From Typhlomys cinereus (Eukaryota; Chordata; Mammalia; Rodentia; Platacanthomyidae), in the NCBI GenBank assembly GCA_023101885.1, contig JALPQD010000075.1, positions 6,204,630 to 6,268,629 on the forward strand: a stretch of DNA of 64,000 nt, given 5' to 3'. The position numbers were made by a program, and so were the translations under genes. Position 1 is the first letter of the stretch. Every line of letters starts with the position of its first letter. Shown here one piece after another: positions 12,042-23,033 of this stretch. Below the pieces are notes generated by a model that was not told the origin of the DNA, did not search any database, and saw only the letters and a list, made by a program, of their open reading frames with translations.

Positions 12042-12210
12042 GGTCTTCCTTCCTTCCTTCTTTCCTTCCTTCCTTCCTTCCTTCTTCCTTTCTTCCTTCT
12101 TCCTCTTCCTCTTTTCCTTCTTCCTTCCTTCTTTCTTTTCTTCCTCCTTCCCTTCTTCCCTCCCTTCTTTGCTTCCTTTCTCCCTGAATCCTTCCTTCTT
12201 CCTTTCTTTC
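12042..12210. repeat. Polypyrimidine (CTTC)n-rich tract
   Basis: About 170 bp of C and T only, dominated by CTTC. It abuts a reverse-oriented ID-like element and probably grew from that element's tail region. Confidence 0.9.
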
Positions 12211-12283
12211 AGTACTACATATAGAACCCAGGGCCTTACACGTGCTAAGCAAGAATTACACTGCTGAGGTTCATTCACAACTC
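12211..12283 (-). repeat. ID-like SINE fragment
   Basis: The plus strand shows 'gaacccagggccttacacgtgctaagcaag' followed by 'ctgctgaggtt', the reverse of the tRNA-Ala-derived ID core. Confidence 0.65.
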
Positions 12284-12428
12284 TAACGACTAACTTTTTT
12301 TGATGCGAGTCATAATTTGGTTGCTTAGAGTATTGTTGTTCTTTACATCACTTTTCTGTGAAAACACAATTTTTACATCTTACCTCTCTTACAGTATGTT
12401 ATTTATGATCCTAACAAAATTGTTCTTG

Positions 12429-12475
12429 GCCTGGAGAGATGGATCAAGGGTCCTGAGTTCAGATCCTAGGTCCCA

Positions 12476-12509
<34 letters not shown>

Positions 12510-12650
12510 CCAGACAGAAGTGGCCAGGGCCTTTACTTCTGGTCCTGGAAGGTGGAACCAGGAAAACTCTACGGCAAACAGATAGGAGGCAGAAGAAATC
12601 CAGGGTAATTCCCGAAGCCACCCTTGGGCCTCCATAGCAAACACAAACTC

Positions 12651-12680
<30 letters not shown>
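12429..12680 (+). repeat. Abundant SINE, older, head deleted, internal poly(A)
   Basis: The head ctggagagatggatcaaggg joins directly to 'gtcctgagttcagatcc', so part of the tRNA region is missing. A run of about 33 A (12476-12508) interrupts the body, which continues 'gccagacagaagtggcc' and ends in a CA tail. Imperfect target copies aattgttcttg (12418-12428) and aattattcttg (12682-12692) flank it. Confidence 0.85.
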
Positions 12681-12684
<4 letters not shown>

Positions 12685-12894
12685 TATTCTTGCTAATTTT
12701 ATCTTGAAAAGCCTCTTTATAGCCAAAGAAGTTTCAGAAACAGTAAATTTGGATGGTAAGGGTTATCAAACTTTAGTGTATGCTAGAGTCACGAGGCACA
12801 GAGCTAGACTTCTTAGAATACACTATTCTACCTACTGTTGGGTTTTTCATTCATTCAGTTTGGAATAGTCAGGATATTCAACTTATTTATTTAC

Positions 12895-13160
12895 TATGTA
12901 GTACATGTATGCATTCATGCAAGTATCTGTATGTATGTAGTGTATGCATGCATTCATGCAGTGTCATGTAGTGTACTGCATTCAGCAATGTCGTGTATGT
13001 ATGTATCAGCATTCTGCAGTTCGTATGTAGGTAGTGCATGCATGCAATGGACATCATGATTAGTGCAGCTGCATTCATCAATTGTATGTTGAGTGCATGC
13101 ATCATTCATGCAAGTGTTGTATTATGTATGTATGCATTCATTCATGCAAGTGCTCATCTG
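12895..13160. repeat. Degenerate ATGCATTC-rich repeat
   Basis: Words such as catgcattcatgca, gtatgtatg and tgcatgcatgc recur irregularly for about 260 bp. There is no fixed period, and the sequence is rich in small palindromes. Confidence 0.75.
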
Positions 13161-13294
13161 TATTCACTGTTGTGTGAGCCAAGTGACATCAGATTTTCCT
13201 TGCTCCCATTATATGTTTGATTTACTCATTCATCATTCATTTTTGTTGTCATATGTGTGTGTACACCCATCTGTGTGAACATTGGCACATGAAT

Positions 13295-13556
13295 ATTACA
13301 GTGTATGTGTGGGGGTGGGAGGACAACCTTGCATTTTGAGCTTGGTCTTCCTTCTTGTTTGATAGAGGGAGCTTCTGTTTTTCTGTTGCGTGCACCAGGC
13401 TACCTGGACCCCCAGTCTTCCAAGTCTTCTCCTGTATTTGCTCCCATCATCCCTAAGGGGTGCTAGGATTATAGATGCTCCCATTGGGGTTTTCATGTCG
13501 GTTCTGGGGATTTGAATTTAGGTTCACGTGACCCATTGCTTCAATCCTCCACCTTA
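13295..13556 (-). repeat. B4-like SINE, old
   Basis: Signatures on the plus strand are 'gggaggacaacctt', 'gggtgctaggattatagatgc' and 'ttctggggatttgaatttaggttc'. A related copy in the same orientation follows immediately. Confidence 0.5.
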
Positions 13557-13790
13557 ATTTTTGAGATAAAATTTCTTACTGAATTTGGAGCTGACTGATT
13601 CAGCTTAGCTGACTGGCCAGTGAGTTGCAGGGATCTGCCTATTTTCACCCTCTTCCCCAAAGCCTTTGGTTTGCAGACTTGAACCACTCACGTGGCTTTT
13701 AATGCAGATACTAGAGATCTGAGTCAGGTCCTCATGCAAGCATGGCAAGTACTTTACAAACTGATCCCTGTTCCCAACCCCTGAGAGTTT
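13557..13790 (-). repeat. B4-like SINE, old, adjacent copy
   Basis: Signatures are 'tttttgagataaaatttctta', 'ttagctgactggccagtgag', 'cagggatctgcc' and 'tcaggtcctcatgcaagcatggcaagtactttac'. Fits a reverse-complement B4. Confidence 0.6.
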
Positions 13791-14113
13791 AATTTCTTCC
13801 AAGTTTACAGGTGGTGCAAGCAAACAGGAATAAATTATCATACACAGAGAACCAATGAGTCAAAATAATGTGACAATTGATAAGAATGTTCAAAGTAATA
13901 GTTGGATGATATGTCTATCTTTGTCTAAGCATTGCAAGTCAAGTTTGAAAGAAAGTACATCCACTGTAGATCACCCTCCTGTGTCTTTCACTGTTTCTTT
14001 GAGAACTATTCTGTTTGCTCATTTCCAGGTTGCATTGACTTAAATCAAGTTTCTCTGCAAAGAGAAAGATGGAGGAGGAAAACAGATCTGGAACTTCAAA
14101 GGCGTGAAGACTC

Positions 14114-14417
14114 CAGGCTGGGGAGATGGCTCAGTGGTTAAATCCTTGGGGAGATGGTTTAAGGGTCAAAATCTTGGGGAGATGGCTCGGGGGTTAAAGC
14201 CTTGAGGAGTTGGCTGAGGGTTAAAAATGTTTATCTTGCAAGCAAAAAGTCCAATCCCCAAATCCCATGTGAAAATGCCAGGCAGACATGGTGACAGTCT
14301 GCCATTCTGGCCCTGAAAGACGAACCTGGGAGACCCCTGAACAAGGCAAAAAGGAGGTAAACCAATCAAGGATGATTCTTGTTACCCTTGGGCTTCCACA
14401 GGCACATGTGTTCAAGT

Positions 14418-14466
<49 letters not shown>

Positions 14467-14488
14467 TTCATACACACACACACACAGT
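14114..14488 (+). repeat. Abundant SINE with four tandem A-box heads
   Basis: The head is present as four 28-bp units at 14120-14147, 14148-14175, 14176-14203 and 14204-14231. Each begins ggggagatgg or a close variant and ends in a ttaaa-like stretch. The rest of the SINE follows once: 'cttgcaagcaaaaagtcc', body, (TC)n at about 14421-14465 and a CA tail. Target copies gtgaagactc (14104-14113) and gtgaagattc (14489-14498) flank the whole. Confidence 0.88.
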
Positions 14489-14498
14489 GTGAAGATTC

Positions 14499-15120
14499 TC
14501 ACTGAATTGTGCCTCCTCAGATCTCTCTATGCAAAGATAAATGAGAGTATTAGCTGGTGTCTTTATGTTAACATTCTGGATTTTAATAGTTGGTGAAAAA
14601 AGCCACAGTTTTCAGTGACCACAATTAACCAAAGACTTTAGACTTGCATCTACTACACTAGACTGTGTTTCTACAAGATTTGAGGGATGAACTTGTATTA
14701 AACATCTTGCCACCTTATATTGAAATACCTGAGGCAAAAGAATCATGAAGAGTTACACTTAATTTTGATCTATGCTCTCCAGCTTCCAATCCATTGTGGA
14801 GTGCCCCATTGCTTCGGCCTCTGGCGAGCTGGCACCTCATAGCAGGAGGGTGAGTTCTCTTTTGAGAATCAGGAAGTGAAGAGAAAAGATTGGAACCTCA
14901 AAATTCCTTTTAAGGGCACATTACAAATAGAAACACCTCCCGCGAGGCCTTGCATGCTGAACGTCCGCAGACCCTCCTGATGGCACCGTAAGCACTTTGA
15001 AGAACTTCTGTGTTTAAACCCAACAGAGCTTTTACTCGATATTTGAGAAAAAAATAAGACATGCTAAATAATCACTGATTCAAAGTTAACAAAAAGAGAT
15101 GATTAAGGTTTCAAATGTTC
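14499..15120. other. Unassigned non-coding sequence
   Basis: No gene or repeat recognised in this L1 pre-insertion flank. Confidence 0.4.
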
Positions 15121-15135
15121 AAAACACATCATCTT

Positions 15136-17326
15136 TTTTTTTTTTTTGATATGGTATGATTCTGGGTCCCATGTAGGGTTTTTTTTTTTAATTTATTTTT
15201 TTAATTTATATACAAACTTATTAGGTACACCAGTTCCCTCCCTCCCTCCTCCTCCCCCCGTACCCCCTGCTCCCCCTCCCCACCCCTCTCCCTCCCCATC
15301 CCCCAGTGCCTCCCACCCCAATTCCCAGAGAGTCCTTTCTTGTGCATGTCTGATTTTCCTCTGGGCCCTCCTCTCCGATGACGTACAAGGACCCAGTGGC
15401 CTTTCCCGAACCCTTTCCCGTGATCCCCTTAGGTATAGGAACACTGCTGTGGCTGCCAATCCTTTGCCTCCAAGGATCTTGGTGCCTTTAGCAGATGCTA
15501 GACTTTGTGAGGTCAACAGTGTGTTGGACAATGCGCAGGGCATGCAAAGTCCAATTATGATTGCTTCAGCCGTAACTAGTATAGAGTATCTTACATATCA
15601 TTGCTCCTCCCATCCTTATGCTCTTACACTCTTACCGCCCCCTCTTCCGCAAATTTCCCTGAGCTTCAAGATGGGGAGAGACTAAGCTGGCCTAGTTCTA
15701 GGTGGTTGATATAGAGTCTCTGAAGTTCTGGATTGTGGTTTGTTGATTTTCTTTTGCAGTTTTGCTGCTCCTGCAATGCCCTTCACTCCATCCTGGTGGG
15801 CATTGTATGTTACCCCCTGGCCAGAGACAAAAAGCTGTTAGAGTCTTGTGATAAAAGCACATTCAAAGGTAGATGTAATAAAAGTGGGAAACCACAGTGA
15901 GGGAGGGGTCTATCACCCATTTGCAAAATTGTTACTTTTTATCTGCCAGACTATATGCCCTCCTCTTCTGGTGAGATCACACCCCCTCAGTAGTAAATGA
16001 TCAGGAACAAAAGTCTGTGAACTTAATCAGATGTCTCATTACTTATTTGGGTCCTTGGTGGAGGCCTATTTTCCCTGCTGTAACATGGTCCCTTCTCTCC
16101 TTGTTTCTGGTGTGGCCCTCCTACCCCATCCCTCCTGTTCATAATCCTTGGAATTACTGTCTCTAGGTGGGCTGGGCGGGTTTGGTACTAGGAGCCACCT
16201 ATTAGGGAGTACATACAGCGCTTAATTTTTTGGGTCTGGGATACTTCACTTAATATAATTGTTTCTAATGACATCCATTTCCCGGCAAATTCCAGTAATT
16301 CATCATTTTTGATGGCTGAGTAGTACTGCATTGTATAGATGTACCACAGTTTCCTTATCCACTCGTCAACTGTTGGACATTTGGGCTGATTCCATGACTT
16401 TGCTATTGTAAACAGTGCTGCTATGAACATGGTCGTGCTTGTGCTATCGAGGTGAACCTCTGCTGTATGGGGGGTTATTCCCAAAAGTGGAATAGCAGGG
16501 TCATATGGCATTTCAATCTTTAATTTCTTTAAGAATCTCCAGACGGCTCGCCAGAGTGGCTGTATGAGCCTGCATTCCCACCAGCAATGTAGCAGAGTTC
16601 CCCTCTCTCCACATCCTCTCCAGCATTTGTCGTTGTTAGTATTGTGGATTTTTGCCATCCTGACTGGGGTGAGATGATATCTCAGGGAAGTTTTGATTTG
16701 CATTTCCCTGATGGCTAAAGAAGTGGAGCATTTTTTAAGATATTTGTTAGACATTTTAATTTCATCCCTGGTAAAGTTTCTTTTAAGTTCCAGGGTCCAT
16801 TTTTTAATTGGGCCATTGGTTTCCTTGGTGTTTAGTTTTCTAAGTTCTTTGTGCACTCTGGACAGTAGAGCTCTATCAGGTATGTGGTTAGTGAAGATTT
16901 TCTCCCATTCTGTGGGTTGCCTTTGAGCTCCCGTTACAATCTCTTTATCTGAACAGAAGCTCTTTAATTTCACAAGATCCCAACTATTGAGAGTTGGTAG
17001 CAGTGACTGTGCCATTGGATGTCTGTTTAGGAACTGTTGGCCTAGCCCAATCAGCTCGAGGGAGTTCCCTATCCTTTCAACTATGGTTTTTATAGTCTCT
17101 GGCCTGATATCAAGGTCCTTGATCCATTTGGAATTAAGTCTTGTACATGGTGACAAGTACGGGTCCAGCTTTAATCTTCTGCATGTGGAGATCCAGTTTT
17201 GCCAGCACCATTTGTTGAAGATGCTGTTCTTTTTCCATTGGATTCTTTGGGCCCCTTTGTCAAAGACCAAATGGCTGTAACTTTGTGGGCTTATATCTGG
17301 GTCTTCAATCCTTATCCATTGATCTG
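15136..17326 (-). mobile_element. Young LINE-1, 5'-truncated
   Basis: This is an L1 in minus orientation. From right to left it holds the end of ORF2 (17326-16188), a long 3' UTR (16187 to about 15190) with a C/T-rich strand at 15233-15310 that reads as the L1 polypurine tract, and A-rich 3' ends. It is bracketed by perfect 15-bp target-site duplications, aaaacacatcatctt, at 15121-15135 and 17327-17341. In element orientation the implied nick is att/aagatg, close to the L1 endonuclease preference tt/aaaa. Two separate poly(A) tracts (T runs 15134-15147 and 15179-15189) enclose 31 bp (15148-15178), compatible with a short 3' transduction. The 5' truncation removes ORF1 and most of ORF2, so the copy cannot be autonomous. 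Confidence 0.95.
16188..17326 (-). pseudogene. L1 ORF2 C-terminal fragment (~379 codons, open)
   Basis: L1 ORF2 encodes the endonuclease/reverse transcriptase that drives target-primed reverse transcription in the nucleus. Only the region downstream of the reverse transcriptase core is left. Visible family landmarks are FNKWCWQNWISTCRRLKLDP, QPTEWEKIF, CSTSLAIREMQIKTSLRYHL, the cysteine-rich CWRGCGERGTLLHCWWEC, RFLKKLKIEMPYDPAIPLLG and WYIYTMQYYSAIKNDELLEF. These match the C-terminal segment of mammalian ORF2 in order. No stop or frameshift interrupts it, which argues for a recent insertion. There is no authentic start: the frame opens at a GTG lying in the right-hand target duplication. Endonuclease and catalytic reverse-transcriptase motifs are absent through truncation. 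Confidence 0.95.
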
Positions 17327-17341
17327 AAAACACATCATCTT

Positions 17342-18739
17342 AATGAAGCTAATGACAACATGAATCAAGTACAGCTGTCTCAAAAGAGTGGGAGAATGAG
17401 TTGGGAACAGTTTTCTTATAAGTTGCCCAATATTGTCTTTGTTCTAAAAACTTGTATCTGCAGTCACGTCTAACCTAAGAAGGCCTGGCTTTTTTGGATA
17501 AATGAATAAAATGTGTACTCCAAAAAAGACGTTAGAATGCAAATAAGAATAATAGGGAAACAAACTTAAACCAAGGAGTTAGTCCTTCAATGAACCAGGT
17601 TAGGTATGAGTGCACGGGTCCATTTTGACAATGGGTCTTTTCTATATATCGAAGTATTATTAAGACTTCTGCTTATTGAATGTCGGGAACAATCAAATCT
17701 TAATATGATCAAATCCTTAATATGATGCAACATCTAATTGTGTGGAGAAGTCAAATTTGTTAACTTTATATGTGTTTGTCGTGCCGGGACCTTCCTAGGA
17801 CCCTTCCACAGCTCAGGGAAATGGTCTGTCTTTGAGTGACACTTCACTCCTGACAGCTTTGCATTTAAGGGTTATTTAATATTTCAGCTCTTAAGGTAAA
17901 TAGTTGTTTGTAAAAAATCATGTGTATAACTAGATAAATTAAGTTCAAAAAATCAGCAGATGATAAAAGTTGCAGATCACAATGAGCAAATTTTGCATTG
18001 CACACGTAAGAGCGCACAATGTAGAGGCTTGGTACAGATGGGCCAGTTCTGGGTCAGCTAATCTCTTTTGCAGAGGGAAACATTTATTGAATATCAACTA
18101 TATATTCAAGAAGAGATTGATCCTTCAGTCAGTAACTTTTTTTGCTTGATTTCTATGTATGTCTTTCTGGTTTATACTTCCCCATAACTTGCTGCTGAGC
18201 TGAAATTCCTTCCTGTTTGCAAACCAGCACGATTACTTATTATCTGTGACCATTTTCCAGTTGCCTAAGAGAACAAATGAACTGTGCAGTTGCTACAGTC
18301 TTGTAAATGTATTTGGCCTGAAAGATACTTCATGGCTACATGCCAATAACATCGACTATAGGGAACTCATTTAGCTAGTCTGAAATGAGCAAATCGAGCT
18401 TTTACTATTTAATACTTGCTCATTTTTTAGAAGAATTGGTCCAACTTTAGTCACAGGGTGAAGTTTATAAAATATCCATGCCTAAGGAATAAGAATCCCT
18501 GAGAGATTATGTTGTGAATAAGGAAGATAAAAAGTCTCTCCTAAGTATCTATTAATTGCCAGTAATTATTTTAAAATATTTGATATTACCCCCAACTTGA
18601 TCAACTATATCAAGCCACTGAATTCAGTCATCTTGGAAGGCCAGGTGGCAGGCAAACCTGGAAACCACTGGCTCACAGCTGGGTGAGAAGAATCAACAGG
18701 TAGATGATGATTTTGTCCTGTGCTTCTTTTTCCTGTTTC

Positions 18740-18743
<4 letters not shown>
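17342..18743. other. Unassigned AT-rich sequence
   Basis: About 1.4 kb with no recognisable repeat or gene. Confidence 0.4.

Positions 18744-18774
<31 letters not shown>
18744..18774. repeat. (TC)n microsatellite
   Basis: Pure TC dinucleotides, about 31 bp, followed by a short C run. Confidence 0.95.
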
Positions 18775-18776
<2 letters not shown>

Positions 18777-19048
18777 CCCTTCTCTCCCATTGCCTACTTT
18801 CTTTTTGGCTATTGAGGATTTATGTCTTTCAGTGCTTACAAAGGATGTTTTCATAGTCTCTAATGAGGTCCCAGCAGTTTTTAACAATAACAGGACATTA
18901 CTGTTCAGAAGATAAATTATGTGCTTTTCCCTCATCTTTCTCCCTTAAACAAAATGCTTAGAAGTATGTGAACCCCCAGTTCCCCTTTCTTTGCTATGAC
19001 AAATGGTTCAGTTATTTAATAGGACTAACTACTTTGCCGTGATTGTTC

Positions 19049-19339
19049 TTTCTTTTTTTTAAACTTTTTTATTATTTATTCAATTGTGTGTATGCATATG
19101 TATGTGCGCGCGCATGTGTGTGTCTGTGTGGTAGAACCACGGACGAATTCGGGAACCACCATGGACACCTCCACCTCCTCCTTGTTTACTCTGCCCCGGG
19201 ATTCACAGGCTCCGCCCTACCAGGACCAGAAGCACAGGCTGCTCCCGCTTCCGCCTGGTGTCTATACGTGGGATCTGGGATCCGAACTCAGGACCTTCTG
19301 CCTGCAGGGCAGAGGCTTAACCCCTGAGCCACCTCTCCA
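19049..19339 (-). repeat. Abundant tRNA-headed SINE, young
   Basis: The plus strand has an A/T-rich tail, 'ttcaattgtgtg', 'agaaccacggacgaattcggg', and ends 'gagccacctctccag'. Target copies gccgtgatt lie at 19036-19044 and 19340-19348. CpGs well preserved. Confidence 0.92.
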
Positions 19340-19460
19340 GCCGTGATTTTCTTTTAACCCTCATTTGAATAAGAGCTCAAGGACAGTGGGCACATGATTG
19401 CCACATATTTTCTGGAAGAATATCTGAGCTCATGCGAACATCTGGTTTCTTCCATGACCA

Positions 19461-19595
19461 GGGAAGTCCTTCCTAACTCCAGCCTTGCAGTTGTTCATTA
19501 TGGCTGTGGAAGTCCTCCCTGACGTCAGCTTTGCTAGTTCACTGGTGGCCCCGGGAGTCCTCCTTAATGCCAGTCTTGCTGTTTCTGCCCCCTGA
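19461..19595. repeat. Short minisatellite, three 45-46-bp units
   Basis: The block g(g/t)gaagtcct(t/c)cct..c..cagc(c/t)ttgc recurs with starts about 46 and 45 bp apart (agtcc at 19465, 19511 and 19556). Units are clearly diverged. Confidence 0.8.
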
Positions 19596-19599
19596 GGAT

Positions 19600-21420
19600 A
19601 ACTTCTGCAGCATTCGCTGATCTTTTTGAGAACTGTTCTTGCCTTGGCCCTTTGTGAAGGAAAGAGGTTTTGCTCATCTTTCCGGTGGCCGGGGAGCCCT
19701 AAAGCATGGCCCTCTGCCTAGCTGTGGCAGCTACTGAGTGGGTACTTGCAGAAGGAACATACATGTGAGAAAGCAGAAGCCTTAACACAACTCATCTCGA
19801 GGAATAAATCTGGTCCCGTAAAACCTGGCGCGGTCCTTGGAAAGCACTGATAATCTCTCTAGGGTAGAGCTCGCTCCCTATTCCCTCCCATGGCTTTGCA
19901 ACCGAGCACACTGCCGACCAGTCTTCTAGCACATAAGCCCTTGGAAAACGGGCTGTATCCACACTCCTGGCAACTCGCAGTGTCGCCCATGACTCCAACT
20001 CCATGGGACACATCGACGTGCAGTAACGTCTCCTTCTTCTCTTCTCTCCAGGGAAAGTCAGACTTCCAGTCACTGCACCCACAACCACGGAAGATTTTAA
20101 AGGAAAGCTCATTTCAATAAGCCAGTGCCTCAGCCCCGCATGACTTAACGTAGGCATTCCCGGCACTTTTGCAGTGACTGGTAGGGAGCCAAATCCAAAG
20201 GTTTTTTTTTTTTTTTTCTCTTTTTCTTCTTAAAGGTCAAAGAGATTAAGCATAAGCAACCGAGAAAGAAGCCAAAATGTGCGCCACAAAGTCACACACG
20301 GAGATTCCAATGGAATCAGGCATTTCCCTTTAAGGCTCCCAAGCTGCAGGGAAGGCTGTCTAGCCAGCGTTCTGGGCAGGAAGGCTCACAACTAGCCGGC
20401 ATTAGTCTGTTCTATTTTGGTTCCGGGCTAGCTTTGGATCTGTGGCTTTCACTGTGCCCTGAAATTAGCATGTTATAAATGGATGGGTTGGGTCTCCCAT
20501 CCAGCAAAGAAGCCAGCTTGAAAAATCATTCTGGGAAATGCGCTGAATCATTTGTTCCAGGCACAGAAAATCACCATGCCCTGGGAAACGGATGGTCATC
20601 AAGGTCCCTGGGACAAACAACCTTGTTCTTGCGTCCTTAGACCTCCACGAGCTCCGCACATACTGGCTTCTGCCGCCTTACTACTCGCGCCGTTAGGACT
20701 TGATTCTTCTAATAGAGTGTTTTTCGAGATTCTGGAGACAACTTTTAAAAAAACCATTGGGACAGAAACCACAGAGCTATTTGATAGTGTCTGTGATAAC
20801 TCTGTTGTTCTCCATCGTATTTTTTGTGTAGCCGCTTTTTCTCTCTGCACATATACTTAACACAAACACACACACGCACACCATAGCAACAGACACAAAC
20901 AAATCCCAGGCCAGAGCAGACATCTTTGGATGTTCCACATGTGTGACTTTGCAGGTTCACACTGGTTCTACACACGGGTTATTTTTTGTGCCATCTCCAG
21001 TTTAGGTGTGGCTTACTCCGTCCCCGGGTGTAGAGCAGTGCTGATGAAATGGTGGATAGTATTTCGTCCTGAGTGCTCCATTTTATTCAACGGTCTTCCT
21101 GCTTTTTCCAAATGAGCAGTCTGTCCAAAAAAGGATCAAATGGAAACTATAAATACTCCAAATGGTGGAAACAGGAAGTGGAATAAAAATGATGTAGCTA
21201 TTCACAGAAGGTTATACTGTCGTTTTCCTTTGGGTATATACGATTCATTTTCAGAAAGAGGCCATGTCTGAAAAGAAAAATAACAAACAAGCAGGGACTT
21301 GGCTGATGATAGAGCCTGCTCAGGGGTACACTGGGGTAGGGTGTGGTGGGGTGTCACTGCAGGGAAAAAAAGGTATGGTTTCCATATCAGAGCTGCAAAG
21401 AACGTGTCGGTAAGTACTAG
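19600..21420. other. Unassigned non-coding sequence
   Basis: About 1.8 kb without a recognised repeat. Frames at 19792-20166 (minus) and 20552-20860 (plus) have no recognisable domain and overlap other frames; I do not call them genes. Confidence 0.35.
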
Positions 21421-21421
21421 C

Positions 21422-21790
21422 TGAGTATGTTTTCTGTCATTGTAACAAAATGTCTGAGGCCAGTTCATGGTTCTGTAGTCTCAAGTTCAAGACTAGACAA
21501 CCACATCTGGTTGTCCGCATCTACTGCTATCTCACACTGTGGCAGAAAAGCGAGAGGGTTAGTGTGCATATGTGCAAGAGGCAGAGCACAGCTCGGCGAC
21601 ATGGAAAGCACCCACTGGAAGCATCAGTGCCTCTACAGCCACAAGCAAAAACCTAACCACTATGTAGAATGGCCTGCCTCCAGCAACGGGCTTCCAGGTC
21701 CTGGTGTCTTGAGACAGGGAACAGACAGAGGGCCTCTTCTCTGCCAACTGTCACCCATAAGTCCCTTAATTAAAACTATAATTTTACAAG
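21422..21790 (-). repeat. Old MaLR-like LTR (MLT/MST type)
   Basis: The plus strand shows 'ctgtcattgtaacaaaatgtctgaggcc', 'catggttctgtagtctcaagttcaagactag' and 'gtgcatatgtgcaagagg', the reverse complement of an old MaLR LTR. Boundaries uncertain. Confidence 0.5.
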
Positions 21791-21970
21791 GGCCAACGAG
21801 TCAAAAAAGGAAGGTTAAAAGTCTTACCTTTGATACATATCAGTCTAGATTAGTAATTCTCAAAACTTTTTTGGTCTCAGTTCATCATTCCACAGTTACC
21901 CATTATTGAGAACCCCAGAAAGCTTTTCTTTATGTGTATTGCCCACAAGATAACAGATACAAGTGAGTCA

Positions 21971-21971
21971 G

Positions 21972-22021
<50 letters not shown>

Positions 22022-22043
22022 ATCTATCTATCATCTATCTACC
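21971..22043. repeat. (TCTA)n microsatellite
   Basis: Roughly 13 uninterrupted TCTA units followed by two interrupted blocks with TCATCTA. Confidence 0.95.
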
Positions 22044-22059
22044 ATGTAATAAACACAAA

Positions 22060-23033
22060 TAAAGAAAATTTAAATATTTAACTAGAGTAAAGATAATAGT
22101 TATCAATTTATGCAAAATAAACTGTGTACATGTTGACATTTATGACTTTTTTTAAATGAAAGGGGCTTTATGTTCTAACATAAGACTTACTAAGTAGTAT
22201 GTAACTTCTGGCTCCACAGCTGAGTTCTCATCTACTTGGTATTCGGTCTGATGCAAAATGTTCTGATTGAAGTACATACGAAGAAAATTTGGGCCCATAT
22301 AGATACACAGCTGCAAAAAGTCTGTGGAATAATTCTGTTCCTCAGTTTTCTCTCTCCGTCATAAGGCTCAGAGAATCTTGTAGAAATGGGGTGTAAGATT
22401 GTAAGTGCCTAGAGGTGGGGAGGTCCATTGCCAACCAGGGCATTCCACTAGAGATAGAGCTGCTGCATCTAGAAATTTACTGCTATACCTATCCTCACAA
22501 GACCCGCACTGTTGCTGACATATCAGTATTTCCCCATAGACTAATGAGGATCTCAGGAGAAATAATTACATGCAAGGGGAACCTTAGGGATTAGGGCTAG
22601 ACAGATGTGCCCCAAGGAAGGACCACTTAACCTGTCACAGAGGCCTGAATCTCCACTGTAGCAGACAACCCGAAGGGAACCCTGGAACCTACACAAGCAG
22701 ACAGGCAAGAAGGTAGGAGGGAGAGGGATGAATTGGTGAAGGGAAGGGAGTGTGGAAAAGGAAGGGGGAGGGAGAGAGGGGAGAAAGTGGGGGCAGGGAC
22801 AACCACTCATTATGTTTGTAAAACTGGAAAAATAAAAAATAATTTAAAAAAGAAGTGAATAAAAACTGTAAAAGAAAAATAAATCAATCTAAACTGACTA
22901 GGATAGACTGAGAAAAGATAATAATAGATCCAATTATGCTGGCAATTTTATGTATTATGATCAATAATATCAAAGCTCCAATTACCATCTAAAATAAAAT
23001 ATTAAAATTATTCCAAAAAGTTGAATGATAATG
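22060..23033. other. Unassigned sequence, with a purine-rich patch
   Basis: A/G-rich at 22700-22800 and A/T-rich at 22830-23030. The purine-rich patch may be an old L1 3' UTR, but I cannot show it. Confidence 0.3.

Noticed and set aside
15146..15685. 179-codon plus-strand frame as a cellular gene
   Set aside because: It lies wholly in the L1 3' UTR and related frames occur in other L1 copies; kept only as an observation on L1.
19792..20166. 124-codon minus-strand frame as a gene
   Set aside because: No domain or start/splice context recognised, and an opposite-strand frame overlaps it; not distinguishable from chance.
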